A stretch of 64,000 nucleotides of DNA from Spirochaetaceae bacterium (GTDB lineage: Bacteria > Spirochaetota > Spirochaetia > WTKD01), in NCBI GenBank assembly GCA_011524535.1, contig WTKD01000006.1, positions 43,601 through 107,600 on the forward strand. Direction: 5' to 3'. Below are positions 8,177 through 16,718 of the stretch, piece by piece (the stretch's first letter is position 1; each line of letters begins with the position of its first letter). The notes under the pieces are model-generated. The model saw only the letters and a program-made list of their open reading frames with translations, was not told where the DNA came from and searched no databases. The position numbers were made by a program, and so were the translations under genes.

Positions 8177-9937
8177 ATGAACATATACATACACCAGGTG
8201 AATTCAATCATTGGAAACATCAACCATAACGCAGAGATAATTATACGCTTAACCAATGAAACTCCCCCCGGGAGCATTTCCATTTTCCCAGAACTCATGC
8301 TCAGTGGATATCCAACCCTTGATCTTGCCGAAATGGATTGGTTTTTGGAGTCGATTGAGCGAAAATTAGAGCACATACAAGCCTCTGTAGAAGAAGACAG
8401 ACTCTGTATATTTGGAACCATTCTGCGATCTTTGCACTCTGATGGGAAAAAAGCCCAAAATACTTGTATTGGGCTCACTCGCAAAGGTATTATCCATAAT
8501 CAAGCAAAATTTCTATTGCCCAGTTATGATATTTTTCATGAAAGCAGAAATTTTGAACCCTCACGATCAACGAGCGTTCTTACTTGGCGATCGTTAACTA
8601 TTGCAACGGCCATTTGTGAAGACATATGGGGAGAAGTCGAAAATCGATACCAGGAATCTCCTATCCCATCCATACTCAGCTCCAACCCCCATCTCTTAAT
8701 CGTAATTTCCGCCTCTCCTTACACCAAGCAAAAAAAATACGAACGACATACCATTTTGAAACATATCGCGAAACAATACGCAGTACCTATATGTTATTGC
8801 AATCTAATCGGTGCAACCGACGGCATAGTATTCGATGGATGCTCTAGTTTCGTACAATGCGACGGATCAATCGCCGCAGAAGCATCTAATCGCACCCCAG
8901 ACACCATTCTTGCCAGTATCATTCCTCCAAGCGATACTCAAACCCTTCCAGAAAAATCGCTTGAATCGAAGAATACTACCGAAAAAATAGACGCTCACCC
9001 ACAGCTCCTCCTTCAGGAAAATGCACAGCCTCCTACCCCAAGCCCCGCCCCAATCTCCTTGCCCAACAATTATTCATTTGCGAGCCCTAAAAACTCCCAA
9101 GACATTGTTGACGCTTTATCACTTGGTATACACGATTTTTGCCACAAAAATGGCTTTGAAAAAGTACATATCGGATTGTCCGGAGGAATCGATTCAGCCC
9201 TAGTGGCCTGTCTAGCAAGTATAGCGCTTGGGCCACACCAGGTACTTGGCATCATGATGCCATCGCACATAAGCAGTCCGGCCAGTATTACCGACTCATT
9301 GGAATTAGCATCGGTTCTCGGTATACAAACCAAAGAAATCCCCATAGAGGATAGTGTTCAGGCTCTATCTACCACCCTAGAACATTCATTTTCTAATGCG
9401 CAGTCTTTTGACCTCATGAGAGAAAATGTACAGGCGCGTATACGAGGCACCATATTAATGGCTTATGCCAACACTACTCGATCCTTATTGCTTAGCACTG
9501 GAAACAAATCAGAAATGGCAACCGGATACTGTACTCTATATGGAGATATGTGTGGAGGATTGGCCGTTATAGCAGATCTGTATAAAACAGAGGTGTACAC
9601 ATTATATCGACATCTACAAAAAAATTACGCTCTCCTCCCTGAAAATATCTGTAAAAAACCCCCTTCTGCAGAACTCAGACCAGACCAGACCGATCAGGAT
9701 ACATTGCCTCCATACGCCGACCTCGACGAAATACTGCGTCTTTTTATCGAAGAACATCGCTCTACGGCCGATATTCTTGCTCTTGGGTTTCAAAAAGAAA
9801 TGATTGCAACCGTTCTTTCTCTTGTATCGCAAGCCGAATTTAAGCGACATCAAGCTCCACCTATCATAAAAATATCTCCGGTAAGCTTTGGAGATGGCAG
9901 ACGCATATCGATTAGTACCCAATTGCATTTCTTTTGA
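8177..9937 (+). CDS. nadE: glutamine-dependent NAD+ synthetase
   Basis: 586 residues with two domains, making NAD+ from nicotinic acid adenine dinucleotide, ATP and glutamine. The N-terminal nitrilase-type amidase has Glu39 in FPELMLSGYP, a Lys in the NQAKFLLP segment and the nucleophile Cys in ATAICEDIW. The C-terminal synthetase has the P-loop GLSGGIDSALVAC and LLSTGNKSEMATGY. The two are joined by a long Pro/Gln-rich linker of about 50 residues (QPPTPSPAPISLPNN), which makes the protein longer than the usual 540-550. Having both domains means it can use glutamine directly. It is 21 bases ahead of the BFN gene and probably co-transcribed with it. Confidence 0.95.
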   Translation: MNIYIHQVNSIIGNINHNAEIIIRLTNETPPGSISIFPELMLSGYPTLDLAEMDWFLESIERKLEHIQASVEEDRLCIFGTILRSLHSDGKKAQNTCIGLTRKGIIHNQAKFLLPSYDIFHESRNFEPSRSTSVLTWRSLTIATAICEDIWGEVENRYQESPIPSILSSNPHLLIVISASPYTKQKKYERHTILKHIAKQYAVPICYCNLIGATDGIVFDGCSSFVQCDGSIAAEASNRTPDTILASIIPPSDTQTLPEKSLESKNTTEKIDAHPQLLLQENAQPPTPSPAPISLPNNYSFASPKNSQDIVDALSLGIHDFCHKNGFEKVHIGLSGGIDSALVACLASIALGPHQVLGIMMPSHISSPASITDSLELASVLGIQTKEIPIEDSVQALSTTLEHSFSNAQSFDLMRENVQARIRGTILMAYANTTRSLLLSTGNKSEMATGYCTLYGDMCGGLAVIADLYKTEVYTLYRHLQKNYALLPENICKKPPSAELRPDQTDQDTLPPYADLDEILRLFIEEHRSTADILALGFQKEMIATVLSLVSQAEFKRHQAPPIIKISPVSFGDGRRISISTQLHFF

Positions 9938-9958
9938 ATCTAAACAACAATATTAGTA

Positions 9959-10513
9959 ATGAGAGAAGATACGTTAATCCCCGCAGAAATAGTTTCTGTC
10001 GCTATAACTAATAAAGGGGATGCAATATTCATCCGTCCAGAAAACGATGAAACCCATATTGTGCCCATTTTCATTAGACCCTTTGAGTCGCAGGCAATAA
10101 AGTTTGCTCTATCGAATGTATCCATCCCAAGACCCCTTACCCACGATCTGATCGTGGAATTACTGTTAAAACTCAAAGTAACCGTTGAGCGAGTTGAAAT
10201 CACCCATCTTCGTGAAAAAACGTTTTATTCACGTATTGTCCTAAAACAGGGCTTGAAACGCATGAACATAGATGCGCGACCTTCTGACAGTATAAACATC
10301 GCCTTACGATACCCCTGTCAATTGTTTATAGCTGAATCGATTATCGAAGAAGCCAGTGTAAACCTTGAACTCATTCAAGGCAAAGAACATCAACCTGAGG
10401 CTCCTAAAAAAACAAACACCGAAACCCTTGAAAAAATGTTGGAAAGAGCTATCGCGGAAGAAGACTACGAAGAAGCCGCCCATATTCGTGATCAGCTCCT
10501 ATCAGAATCATAA
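9959..10513 (+). CDS. bifunctional nuclease family (DUF151) protein with C-terminal UVR motif
   Basis: 184 residues. Residues 1-135 match the DUF151/BFN domain (LPIFIRPFESQAI-like core, here VPIFIRPFESQAIKFAL, then RPSDSINIALR). Residues about 150-184 form a UvrB/UvrC (UVR) helical hairpin: LEKMLERAIAEEDYEEAAHI. Proteins with this pair of domains occur in many bacteria; plant members have RNase and DNase activity, but the bacterial role is not settled. The gene follows nadE closely. Start chosen at the ATG, with conservation beginning within ten residues. Confidence 0.85.
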   Translation: MREDTLIPAEIVSVAITNKGDAIFIRPENDETHIVPIFIRPFESQAIKFALSNVSIPRPLTHDLIVELLLKLKVTVERVEITHLREKTFYSRIVLKQGLKRMNIDARPSDSINIALRYPCQLFIAESIIEEASVNLELIQGKEHQPEAPKKTNTETLEKMLERAIAEEDYEEAAHIRDQLLSES

Positions 10514-10607
10514 CTCTTGATCGACTGCCCCTTCAAAGATTACTCGAAAGTCGTTTTTGAACAGGTTCCCTGAATGTGTATCTCGTTTATATGTCTTTCT
10601 TAATTAA

Positions 10608-11885
10608 TTATGATACTGGAACAATAGTTCCAAAGAGATCTGCGTAGGTTTCTGCCCGACGAATACAACTCACCGTTCCATCCTTGCCTAACAGTAATTC
10701 CTTTGAACGAAGTTTTCCGTTGTAATTAAAACCCATTGAATGACCATGGGCTCCTGCATCGTGAATTGCAACAAGATCATCTACTTCTATGGGAGGTAAT
10801 TCTCGCTGAATTGCAAACTTATCGTTATTCTCGCATAAACCACCGGTCACATCGTATACCATGCTTGGAGGAGCTTTGTGTTTCCCTAAGACGCTTATGT
10901 GATGATACGCGCCATACATTCCAGGCCGCATAAGGTTTGCCATGCACGCATCTAGACCAACATATTCTCGATAAGTTGATTTCTTATGAATCACAGTGCT
11001 GTATAATAATCCGTGTGGCCCTGTGATCGCTCGACCGTTCTCGGTAACTATTTCCAATGGATCTAATTCGGTGCCTTTGATAAGATCGTCGTAATGCTTG
11101 CGTGATTCTCGAGCCACAAAAACTATATCAATGGGTTTTTGATCGGGCTGGTAGGGTATCCCTATGCCGCCTCCAAGGTTCACATAATTAACACGAACAC
11201 CGGTTTTTTCATAGATTGTGAGAGCTAGTGTAAACATCATACGCGCGGTTTCCACAAAGAAACTAGCATCCAATTCATTTGAGGCCACCATAGTATGGAG
11301 TCCAATCGTTTTGCAATTCCAATTCGCAATATGCGCATATGCTTCTATAATTTGCGGAAGCGTCAGTCCATATTTTGCTTCTTCTGGTATTCCAATGGTT
11401 TTATTGCCAGACCTCAATGGCCCAGGATTGTACCGAAAACATATGTGATCAGGAATCGTTTCATGTCTTTCCAAATATTCAACATGAGAAATATCATCAA
11501 GATTTATCTTTGCCTCAAGCTCCTTCGCCTTCTTTAATTCATCTATCGGGGTATTATTCGAAGTAAACATGATATCCGGACCTGAAACCCCTATCATCTC
11601 TGCAAGCAACAACTCAGCAAGGGAGCTGCAATCAAGGCCCATGCCTTCTTCAACAAGAATTTTTAATATATGAGGATTGGGTAATGCCTTCACTGCGAAA
11701 AAATTCTTGTACTTGGGAGAAAGTGCCGAAAATGTCTCCAAAAATCGCTTTGCATTGCTGCGTATGCCTCGTTCATCATAAATATAGAATGGAGTTCCAT
11801 AGGTCTGCGCTAGTGATTTTATAAAAGAATGTGAAAACAAATCCGCACTATTCATAATTAGGTAAATTATACACAGCGGACTCAT
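10608..11885 (-). CDS. lysA: diaminopimelate decarboxylase
   Basis: 425-residue fold-III PLP enzyme that converts meso-diaminopimelate to lysine. The PLP lysine is in FFAVKALPNP near residue 65, the phosphate-binding loop is NLGGGIGIPY, and the C-terminal substrate/PLP motif is YDVTGGLCENNDKFA. The stretch YVGLDACMANLMRP and AHDAGAHGHSMG-like segment (IHDAGAHGHSMGFNYN) resemble the spirochaete subgroup. The usual HIGSQ motif is replaced by TMVASN, so substrate range may differ; carboxynorspermidine decarboxylase is a less likely alternative. The start has GGAG 4 bases upstream; a second Met 10 codons in is possible. It is a monocistronic gene with no other lysine genes nearby. Confidence 0.87.
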   Translation of the reverse strand: MSPLCIIYLIMNSADLFSHSFIKSLAQTYGTPFYIYDERGIRSNAKRFLETFSALSPKYKNFFAVKALPNPHILKILVEEGMGLDCSSLAELLLAEMIGVSGPDIMFTSNNTPIDELKKAKELEAKINLDDISHVEYLERHETIPDHICFRYNPGPLRSGNKTIGIPEEAKYGLTLPQIIEAYAHIANWNCKTIGLHTMVASNELDASFFVETARMMFTLALTIYEKTGVRVNYVNLGGGIGIPYQPDQKPIDIVFVARESRKHYDDLIKGTELDPLEIVTENGRAITGPHGLLYSTVIHKKSTYREYVGLDACMANLMRPGMYGAYHHISVLGKHKAPPSMVYDVTGGLCENNDKFAIQRELPPIEVDDLVAIHDAGAHGHSMGFNYNGKLRSKELLLGKDGTVSCIRRAETYADLFGTIVPVS

Positions 11886-12036
11886 TTAACTCCAGACAAA
11901 ATTCCTGTCACATGCTTGTCATTGGTAATCGTATTGGGCTATCTGTTTCCAGTGAGTATGAATAGTTTTCGAATATTTCTGCCGTACATGCGCCCTCACA
12001 ATAATTCACATATTGGATACCTATGCCATTAGTGCA

Positions 12037-12945
12037 TCAGGATTCTGTGACTATTTTGATGGTTTCTGGAAGGATTTTACGCGCACATATTTCATTATTC
12101 AATACATATAAATGGATTCCTGCGTAGCCACGCATCTGCTTTAGTTCACGAAAAAAATAATCTGTAAACAGCGTCTCTTTTTCGCTCTTCTGAAGATTTT
12201 GTGAATGCACAATTTCCATCAACGCAGCAGGCACACGTGCTCCTAGAGCAATACGATGTATTCGATCTAAACGGAACCTCGTCCTAAAAGGAAGCAATCC
12301 GAGAAAAACTGGTGTTGTAAGACCCTTGATACGTAGGCGCTGGATGTAATCATTCACATCATGATGCATAAAGCACATCTGAGTTATAATTCCTGAAGCC
12401 CCTGCATGGATTTTTTTCTGCAAATAATCGAATTCAATGCCTCGATTTGGTGTGTCGGGATGACCTTCAGGAAAACCCGCAACAAAAAACGCACAATCGG
12501 AAAACAATGATTTTAAATACACCAGACAATCGCTCGTAAATTGGAATGAATGTTTGTTGCGAGAATCCTTCGCGTTTTCGTCCTGCGGTAGTGGGTCACC
12601 TCGTATCAAAAGAAAATTTCTGATCCCTAAATCATAGAATCGACGAATACTATTCGCTAGACTATTCTTCATAAAAGACAGGTGTGTGATATGGGCTATA
12701 ATTGGTATACGAACCCTTTGTTTTAACATCGCAATGAAGTCTATGCTTTTTTGCCAGGAAGATCCTCCTGCACCAAATGTAACGCTAAGGAAATCTAGTG
12801 AGTATTCATTAAGAAAGGTCACATAAGAGTCAATTTTTTTATGAATTCGAGGGTCTGATACATCTTCGGGAAAGAGTTCGACCGATACGGTCTTCTGTTC
12901 ATCTTTTCTCCATGGATAGTCCAATCTGATATCTTGCGGTCTCAT
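12037..12945 (-). CDS. metF: 5,10-methylenetetrahydrofolate reductase
   Basis: 302-residue FAD-dependent TIM-barrel enzyme that makes 5-methyl-tetrahydrofolate for methionine synthesis. Visible family motifs are VSVELFPED (normally SFEFFPPK), DFLSVTFGAGGSS with the conserved Thr-Gly-Gly region, IIAHITHLSF (the substrate-site TCHxTC-like segment), and LLIRGDPLPQ (FAD-binding ALRGDxP). Length matches the bacterial family. It lies downstream of ahcY on the same strand with a 167-base gap. Together the two genes cover methyl donation to homocysteine and removal of S-adenosylhomocysteine. No good Shine-Dalgarno is seen, but a stop codon sits 8 codons upstream, so the start cannot move far. Confidence 0.9.
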   Translation of the reverse strand: MRPQDIRLDYPWRKDEQKTVSVELFPEDVSDPRIHKKIDSYVTFLNEYSLDFLSVTFGAGGSSWQKSIDFIAMLKQRVRIPIIAHITHLSFMKNSLANSIRRFYDLGIRNFLLIRGDPLPQDENAKDSRNKHSFQFTSDCLVYLKSLFSDCAFFVAGFPEGHPDTPNRGIEFDYLQKKIHAGASGIITQMCFMHHDVNDYIQRLRIKGLTTPVFLGLLPFRTRFRLDRIHRIALGARVPAALMEIVHSQNLQKSEKETLFTDYFFRELKQMRGYAGIHLYVLNNEICARKILPETIKIVTES

Positions 12946-13007
12946 GGGAGCAATTTTTTCAGCATTTCACACCGCCGTGCGATTATAAAATTCCTTGCGA
13001 ACGGTAC

Positions 13008-13073
13008 TTACCCTTTCTCGTCCCAGATAGCGCACAGAGGTTTGGTAGATATTTCATCAGCAATCTTATCCAT
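13008..13073 (-). CDS. possible 21-codon micro-ORF between ahcY and metF
   Basis: ATG with GGAG 8 bases upstream, encoding MDKIADEISTKPLCAIWDEK plus one residue. It lies in the 167-base ahcY-metF spacer, in the same frame as ahcY after its stop codon. It might be a leader peptide, the eroded tail of a lost gene, or chance. Low confidence. Confidence 0.2.
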   Translation of the reverse strand: MDKIADEISTKPLCAIWDEKG

Positions 13074-13112
13074 ATCTTCTGCTCCGAGGGTTCCAGAGGG
13101 CAAGAAAGAAAA

Positions 13113-14534
13113 TTAATAGCGATATTGTTCATGCTTGAATGGACCCGCTACATTAACTGCAATATATTCACCCTGCTCTGAAGTTATAGAATCAATCTCA
13201 GCCCCCAAGGCTGCAAGGTGCAATGTTGCCACTTCCTCGTCTATACGCTTATCCAATAAATACATCTGGGGCTTATGCGTCTCTTGCCACAATGTCATTT
13301 GCGCCAATACCTGATTGGTAAAACTAATGCTCATGATAAAGCTTGGATGTCCTGTTGCGCATCCAAGATTCACCAAACGCCCCCCAGCAAGCAGCAGAAT
13401 CGAATGCCCTTCTGTTTCAAATGAATATAAGTCGACCAGAGGCTTTATATTTTGTTTTGTAATATCAGACGCTCTTTCTAGCGAAGCAATGTCGATTTCG
13501 TTATCGAAATGTCCAATATTGCATACAATCGCTTGATTGCGCATCTGGCGCATATGCTGTTCGTTGATTACATGGTAATTGCCCGTTGTCGTAACAAATA
13601 TGTCTCCGATTGATAGGGCTTTTTCCATTTTGCACACTTCATAGCCTTCCATTGCTGCTTGGAGGGCACAGATCGGATCGATTTCAGTCACTAGCACTCG
13701 TGTATAACACCCTCGGAACGCCTGCGCAACTCCTTTACCAACATTTCCGTATCCACATACAACAGCGGTTTTTCCAGAAAGAGTAATATCGGTTGCTCGG
13801 CGTATAGCGTCTACAATCGATTCACGGCATCCATACAAATTATCAAATTTACTTTTTGTCACAGAATCATTCACATTTATAGCTGGAACCAACAAAGTGT
13901 TTTGTTCTTCACGAAGGCGTAATCTGAGCACTCCGGTTGTTGTTTCTTCGCTAATTCCCCGCAACGATTCTACTACGCGCGTCCAAAACCCAGCATCTTC
14001 AGCGTGTATCTTTTTTAAAACATTACGTATGCAACGTTCCTCTTCATTCTTGCTCTCAAGATAAACCCAGTTATCCCCATGCTCTAGTTCATACCCACGG
14101 TGCAAAAGTAAGGTCGCGTCTCCACCATCATCAACGATCAAATTTGGACCCTTCCCCTCATAAAAACAAAACGCCTTGTATAGCAAATCCCAATATTCTT
14201 CGATCGTTTCTCCACTCCACGCAAATACGGGAACCCCACCACGCGACGTCCCTTCCTCCCGTCCCTTCGCAACGGCCGCAGCTGCCTGGTCCTGGGTTGA
14301 ATATATGTTGCAACTCGCCCAGCGAATATCGGCACCCAGGTCTTGGAGAGTTTCAATCAACACCGCTGTTTGGACCGTCATATGTAGACTCCCAGTAATA
14401 CGTGCTCCTTTGAGTGGCTTGGTCGTTCCATATCTTTTGCGCAGGGACATGAGTCCCGGCATTTCATGCTCGGCTAATTGTATTTCTTTTCGTCCCCATT
14501 CTGCTAAAGATATATCTTTTACTTCAAATTCCAC
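13113..14534 (-). CDS. ahcY: S-adenosylhomocysteine hydrolase
   Basis: 473 residues, normal bacterial length. The enzyme splits S-adenosylhomocysteine into adenosine and homocysteine using bound NAD. Motifs are [44 protein letters not shown] (substrate Lys/Asp), the Rossmann motif [11 protein letters not shown] and the C terminus FKHEQYRY. The start is corrected: the ORF-track Met at 14657 would add 41 residues lying inside lipA. The GTG at 14534 has AAGGA 7 bases upstream, starts 4 bases after the lipA stop, and begins right at the conserved [11 protein letters not shown] segment. Hence lipA and ahcY form an operon, with metF downstream. Confidence 0.95.
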   Translation of the reverse strand: MEFEVKDISLAEWGRKEIQLAEHEMPGLMSLRKRYGTTKPLKGARITGSLHMTVQTAVLIETLQDLGADIRWASCNIYSTQDQAAAAVAKGREEGTSRGGVPVFAWSGETIEEYWDLLYKAFCFYEGKGPNLIVDDGGDATLLLHRGYELEHGDNWVYLESKNEEERCIRNVLKKIHAEDAGFWTRVVESLRGISEETTTGVLRLRLREEQNTLLVPAINVNDSVTKSKFDNLYGCRESIVDAIRRATDITLSGKTAVVCGYGNVGKGVAQAFRGCYTRVLVTEIDPICALQAAMEGYEVCKMEKALSIGDIFVTTTGNYHVINEQHMRQMRNQAIVCNIGHFDNEIDIASLERASDITKQNIKPLVDLYSFETEGHSILLLAGGRLVNLGCATGHPSFIMSISFTNQVLAQMTLWQETHKPQMYLLDKRIDEEVATLHLAALGAEIDSITSEQGEYIAVNVAGPFKHEQYRY

Positions 14535-14538
14535 GTTT

Positions 14539-15462
14539 TTATCCTTTATTGCGGTATAATGGGTGTATTTTTTTTCTAAATGATTCGTAATCTTCCCCAG
14601 CATGATACGATGAGCGAACCAATGCTCCTGATTCACAATGAGTAAACCCAAGTTCATAGGCCTTCCCCTTCAAAAGAGCAAATTCATCTGGATGATAATA
14701 TTTTTGGACGGGTAGATGTGTTGCCGTTGGTTGCAAATATTGCCCTATATTGCAAATCGAAACATCAACCTTTCTAAGGTCTTGTAACGCTTCAACCACT
14801 TCTTCAACCGTTTCCCCGAGTCCTACCATCAATGATGATTTTGTAGTAACCGAAGAATCGTGCTCATAAGACATCTCCAACACACGTAGTGATCGTTCAT
14901 AGGAAGCACGAGATCGTATTTGCGGAGTCAATCGCTTAACCGTTTCGATATTATGACTCATAATGTCGGGTTTCGTATCAACAATCGAAAAAATATCAGC
15001 AGGACGAGCCATAAAATCGGATGTCAGCAATTCAACAGCACATTCTGGTGCATGCCTTCGAATTGCATGTACGGTTTCAACAACCATCTTGGCCCCACCA
15101 TCGGGCAAATCGTCACGATCAACCATGGTAATTACTACATGTTTCAGCCCAAGCTCTGCCACCGAACTACCCACTCGGTTTGGCTCTTTAAAATCTATTG
15201 TCCGAGGGAGTCCTGTCTTTACCGAACAAAATCTGCATCGTCGTGTACACACTTCCCCCAGGATCATGAAGGTTGCGGTTCCGTGCTGCCCCCAGCATTC
15301 ATGCAGGTTAGGGCAGTTTGCTTCTTCGCAAACGGTTGCTAATCGTTCATTTTTAACAACATTTTTTACTCGCTCGTGAGTAGCGGTCACCCTTCGGTCA
15401 ATTTTTAACCATGGGGGTTTTCGAAGCTTGCCGGTTTTATTTGATGCAGAAAGTGTATCCAT
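14539..15462 (-). CDS. lipA: lipoyl synthase
   Basis: 307-residue radical-SAM enzyme that inserts two sulfurs into octanoyl groups on carrier proteins. It has both iron-sulfur sites: the auxiliary cluster [12 protein letters not shown] (CX4CX5C) and the radical-SAM CTRRCRFC (CX3CX2C), plus the C-terminal RSSYHAGE. Length is standard. It follows gcvH by 5 bases, so a lipoate-making enzyme and a lipoate-carrying protein are co-transcribed, which makes functional sense. It is followed 4 bases later by ahcY. Confidence 0.96.
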   Translation of the reverse strand: MDTLSASNKTGKLRKPPWLKIDRRVTATHERVKNVVKNERLATVCEEANCPNLHECWGQHGTATFMILGEVCTRRCRFCSVKTGLPRTIDFKEPNRVGSSVAELGLKHVVITMVDRDDLPDGGAKMVVETVHAIRRHAPECAVELLTSDFMARPADIFSIVDTKPDIMSHNIETVKRLTPQIRSRASYERSLRVLEMSYEHDSSVTTKSSLMVGLGETVEEVVEALQDLRKVDVSICNIGQYLQPTATHLPVQKYYHPDEFALLKGKAYELGFTHCESGALVRSSYHAGEDYESFRKKIHPLYRNKG

Positions 15463-15467
15463 TGTAT

Positions 15468-15854
15468 TTACGTTTCTCCTGCTATGTATTGTTTGTATGA
15501 TTCTTCTGTCATAAGGGTTGCTAAGGATTCCAGCGAATCTAAGCGTATAACAGCCAGCCAGCCAGCCCCCTCGGGGTCACTATTCAGTAGATGTATTTCA
15601 GAACTAAGCTCGGCATTTACTTCGGTCACTTCCCCAGACACCGGAGCATATAGATCACTGGAAACCTTTGTACTTTCAATTTGAGCGAAAGGTGCTTCAT
15701 GCTTTATGCTAGTGCCGATTGCAGGGAGCTCCATAAATTCTATAGTGCCCAGTTCTTCAATCCCTTGCTTACTTATTCCAATTCTTGCTAAATTCCCACC
15801 GATTGGTTTGAGCCATTCGTGGGTTTTTGTATAATACATCTTCGAGTTATCCAC
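15468..15854 (-). CDS. gcvH: glycine cleavage system H protein
   Basis: 128-residue lipoyl carrier. The lipoylation Lys is in QIESTKVSSDLYAPVSGEV, with the conserved Gly-Glu and Asn (VTEVN) of the beta-barrel, and the N terminus begins YYTKTHEWLKP, matching GcvH. It carries the aminomethyl intermediate of the glycine cleavage complex. GcvT and GcvP are not in the window, so they must lie elsewhere or the protein serves another lipoyl-dependent role. The start is either GTG at 15854, preceded by GGGGA, or an ATG 5 codons later. A DnaA-box-like sequence overlaps the GTG start. Confidence 0.93.
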   Translation of the reverse strand: MDNSKMYYTKTHEWLKPIGGNLARIGISKQGIEELGTIEFMELPAIGTSIKHEAPFAQIESTKVSSDLYAPVSGEVTEVNAELSSEIHLLNSDPEGAGWLAVIRLDSLESLATLMTEESYKQYIAGET

Positions 15855-16055
15855 TAGTTATCCCCAATTGCAATTTTTTTTCACAGAAAATAACAAATTC
15901 AAGTAGACAAAATAAAGGATTTACGACATAAATAAAATAACAAAAAAGTCCATTTAAATCAGAAACTATATATTTATGCAAAAATGCACGAATTATCAGG
16001 GATTTTCTTAGAAATGTGCACATGTATGCACATATTTGTCCACAGGTTATCCACA
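15847..16055. promoter_or_regulatory. DnaA-box cluster filling the jag-gcvH spacer
   Basis: Two pairs of DnaA-box-like 9-mers flank a visibly AT-rich stretch of about 170 bases. Left pair: TTATCCACT at 15847 and TTATCCCCA at 15858. Right pair: TTGTCCACA at 16036 and the exact consensus TTATCCACA at 16047. Within each pair the sites are 11 bases apart and in the same orientation. The centre holds short T- and A-runs and GTGCACATG-type symmetry. It could be a secondary DnaA-binding locus or an alternative origin. No convincing gene was seen in this spacer. Confidence 0.5.
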
Positions 16056-16058
16056 TAC

Positions 16059-16718
16059 TTATGACTCATCAATAAAAATTTCCACACGTTTTATATAGTC
16101 TTTTTTCTCTCCTCCGCTCATGGTTGCAATGCCCTTTACATCTGCTACCGCTTCATGGACTATCCTCCGCTCCTGTGGATTCATCGGAGGCATAAATACC
16201 GATTTTTTCGATCGACGTACCTGTTGTATTATTTTTTGTACTTGTCTTCTGATTTTTTCTTGCTGATGCATTCTATAGTTTTCTATATCAATGCGCACTC
16301 TTTTTTCATACCCCAATCCACGGGAAGCAGCTGAAATAAGTGTTTGCAAAGCAACAAACGTGTTTCCATTTTTCCCAATCAGGATCGATGGGTTTGAAGA
16401 GGTTATAGACAAATCAAGAATGGCATCTGTAGAATTTTCAATTTCCACTTTTCCTGATACATCAAAATAATGTAAGAGCTTGTTTACAAACTCGATAGTT
16501 TTTTGTTCTGGTTTGGTTAGCGATGTGATATCTTTCTTTTTTTCTACATATTTCGCTTGAGAGCCCTCTGAAACGCGAATACGAGCATATCTAGTAGTTC
16601 CAAAAAAGCCCTTTTTTTCTTCCAAGATTTCAACATCTATGTTTGAAAGAGTGAGATCTAATTCATCTATCGCTTTTTGTATGGCTTCTTCGACCGTTTT
16701 ACCTTCAAATTCATGCAT
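16059..16718 (-). CDS. jag: Jag/KhpB RNA-binding protein
   Basis: 219 residues with the three Jag parts: a Jag_N domain at 1-50 (FEGKTVEEAIQKAIDELDL, then EEKKGFFGT), a KH-type domain around 95-150 with the loop ILIGKNGNTFVALQTLIS, and an R3H domain at about 155-219 (RIVHEAVADVKGIATMS). KhpB/Jag proteins bind many RNAs and are tied to cell elongation and division. The gene overlaps the end of yidC by 8 bases, the conserved rpmH-rnpA-yidC-jag order, so it is translated with the membrane insertase. Confidence 0.92.
   Translation of the reverse strand: MHEFEGKTVEEAIQKAIDELDLTLSNIDVEILEEKKGFFGTTRYARIRVSEGSQAKYVEKKKDITSLTKPEQKTIEFVNKLLHYFDVSGKVEIENSTDAILDLSITSSNPSILIGKNGNTFVALQTLISAASRGLGYEKRVRIDIENYRMHQQEKIRRQVQKIIQQVRRSKKSVFMPPMNPQERRIVHEAVADVKGIATMSGGEKKDYIKRVEIFIDES

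Noticed and set aside
15847-16056. 69-codon minus-strand ORF in the jag-gcvH spacer
   Set aside because: Cys/Phe/Ile-rich product, no ribosome binding site, and it covers the DnaA-box cluster.
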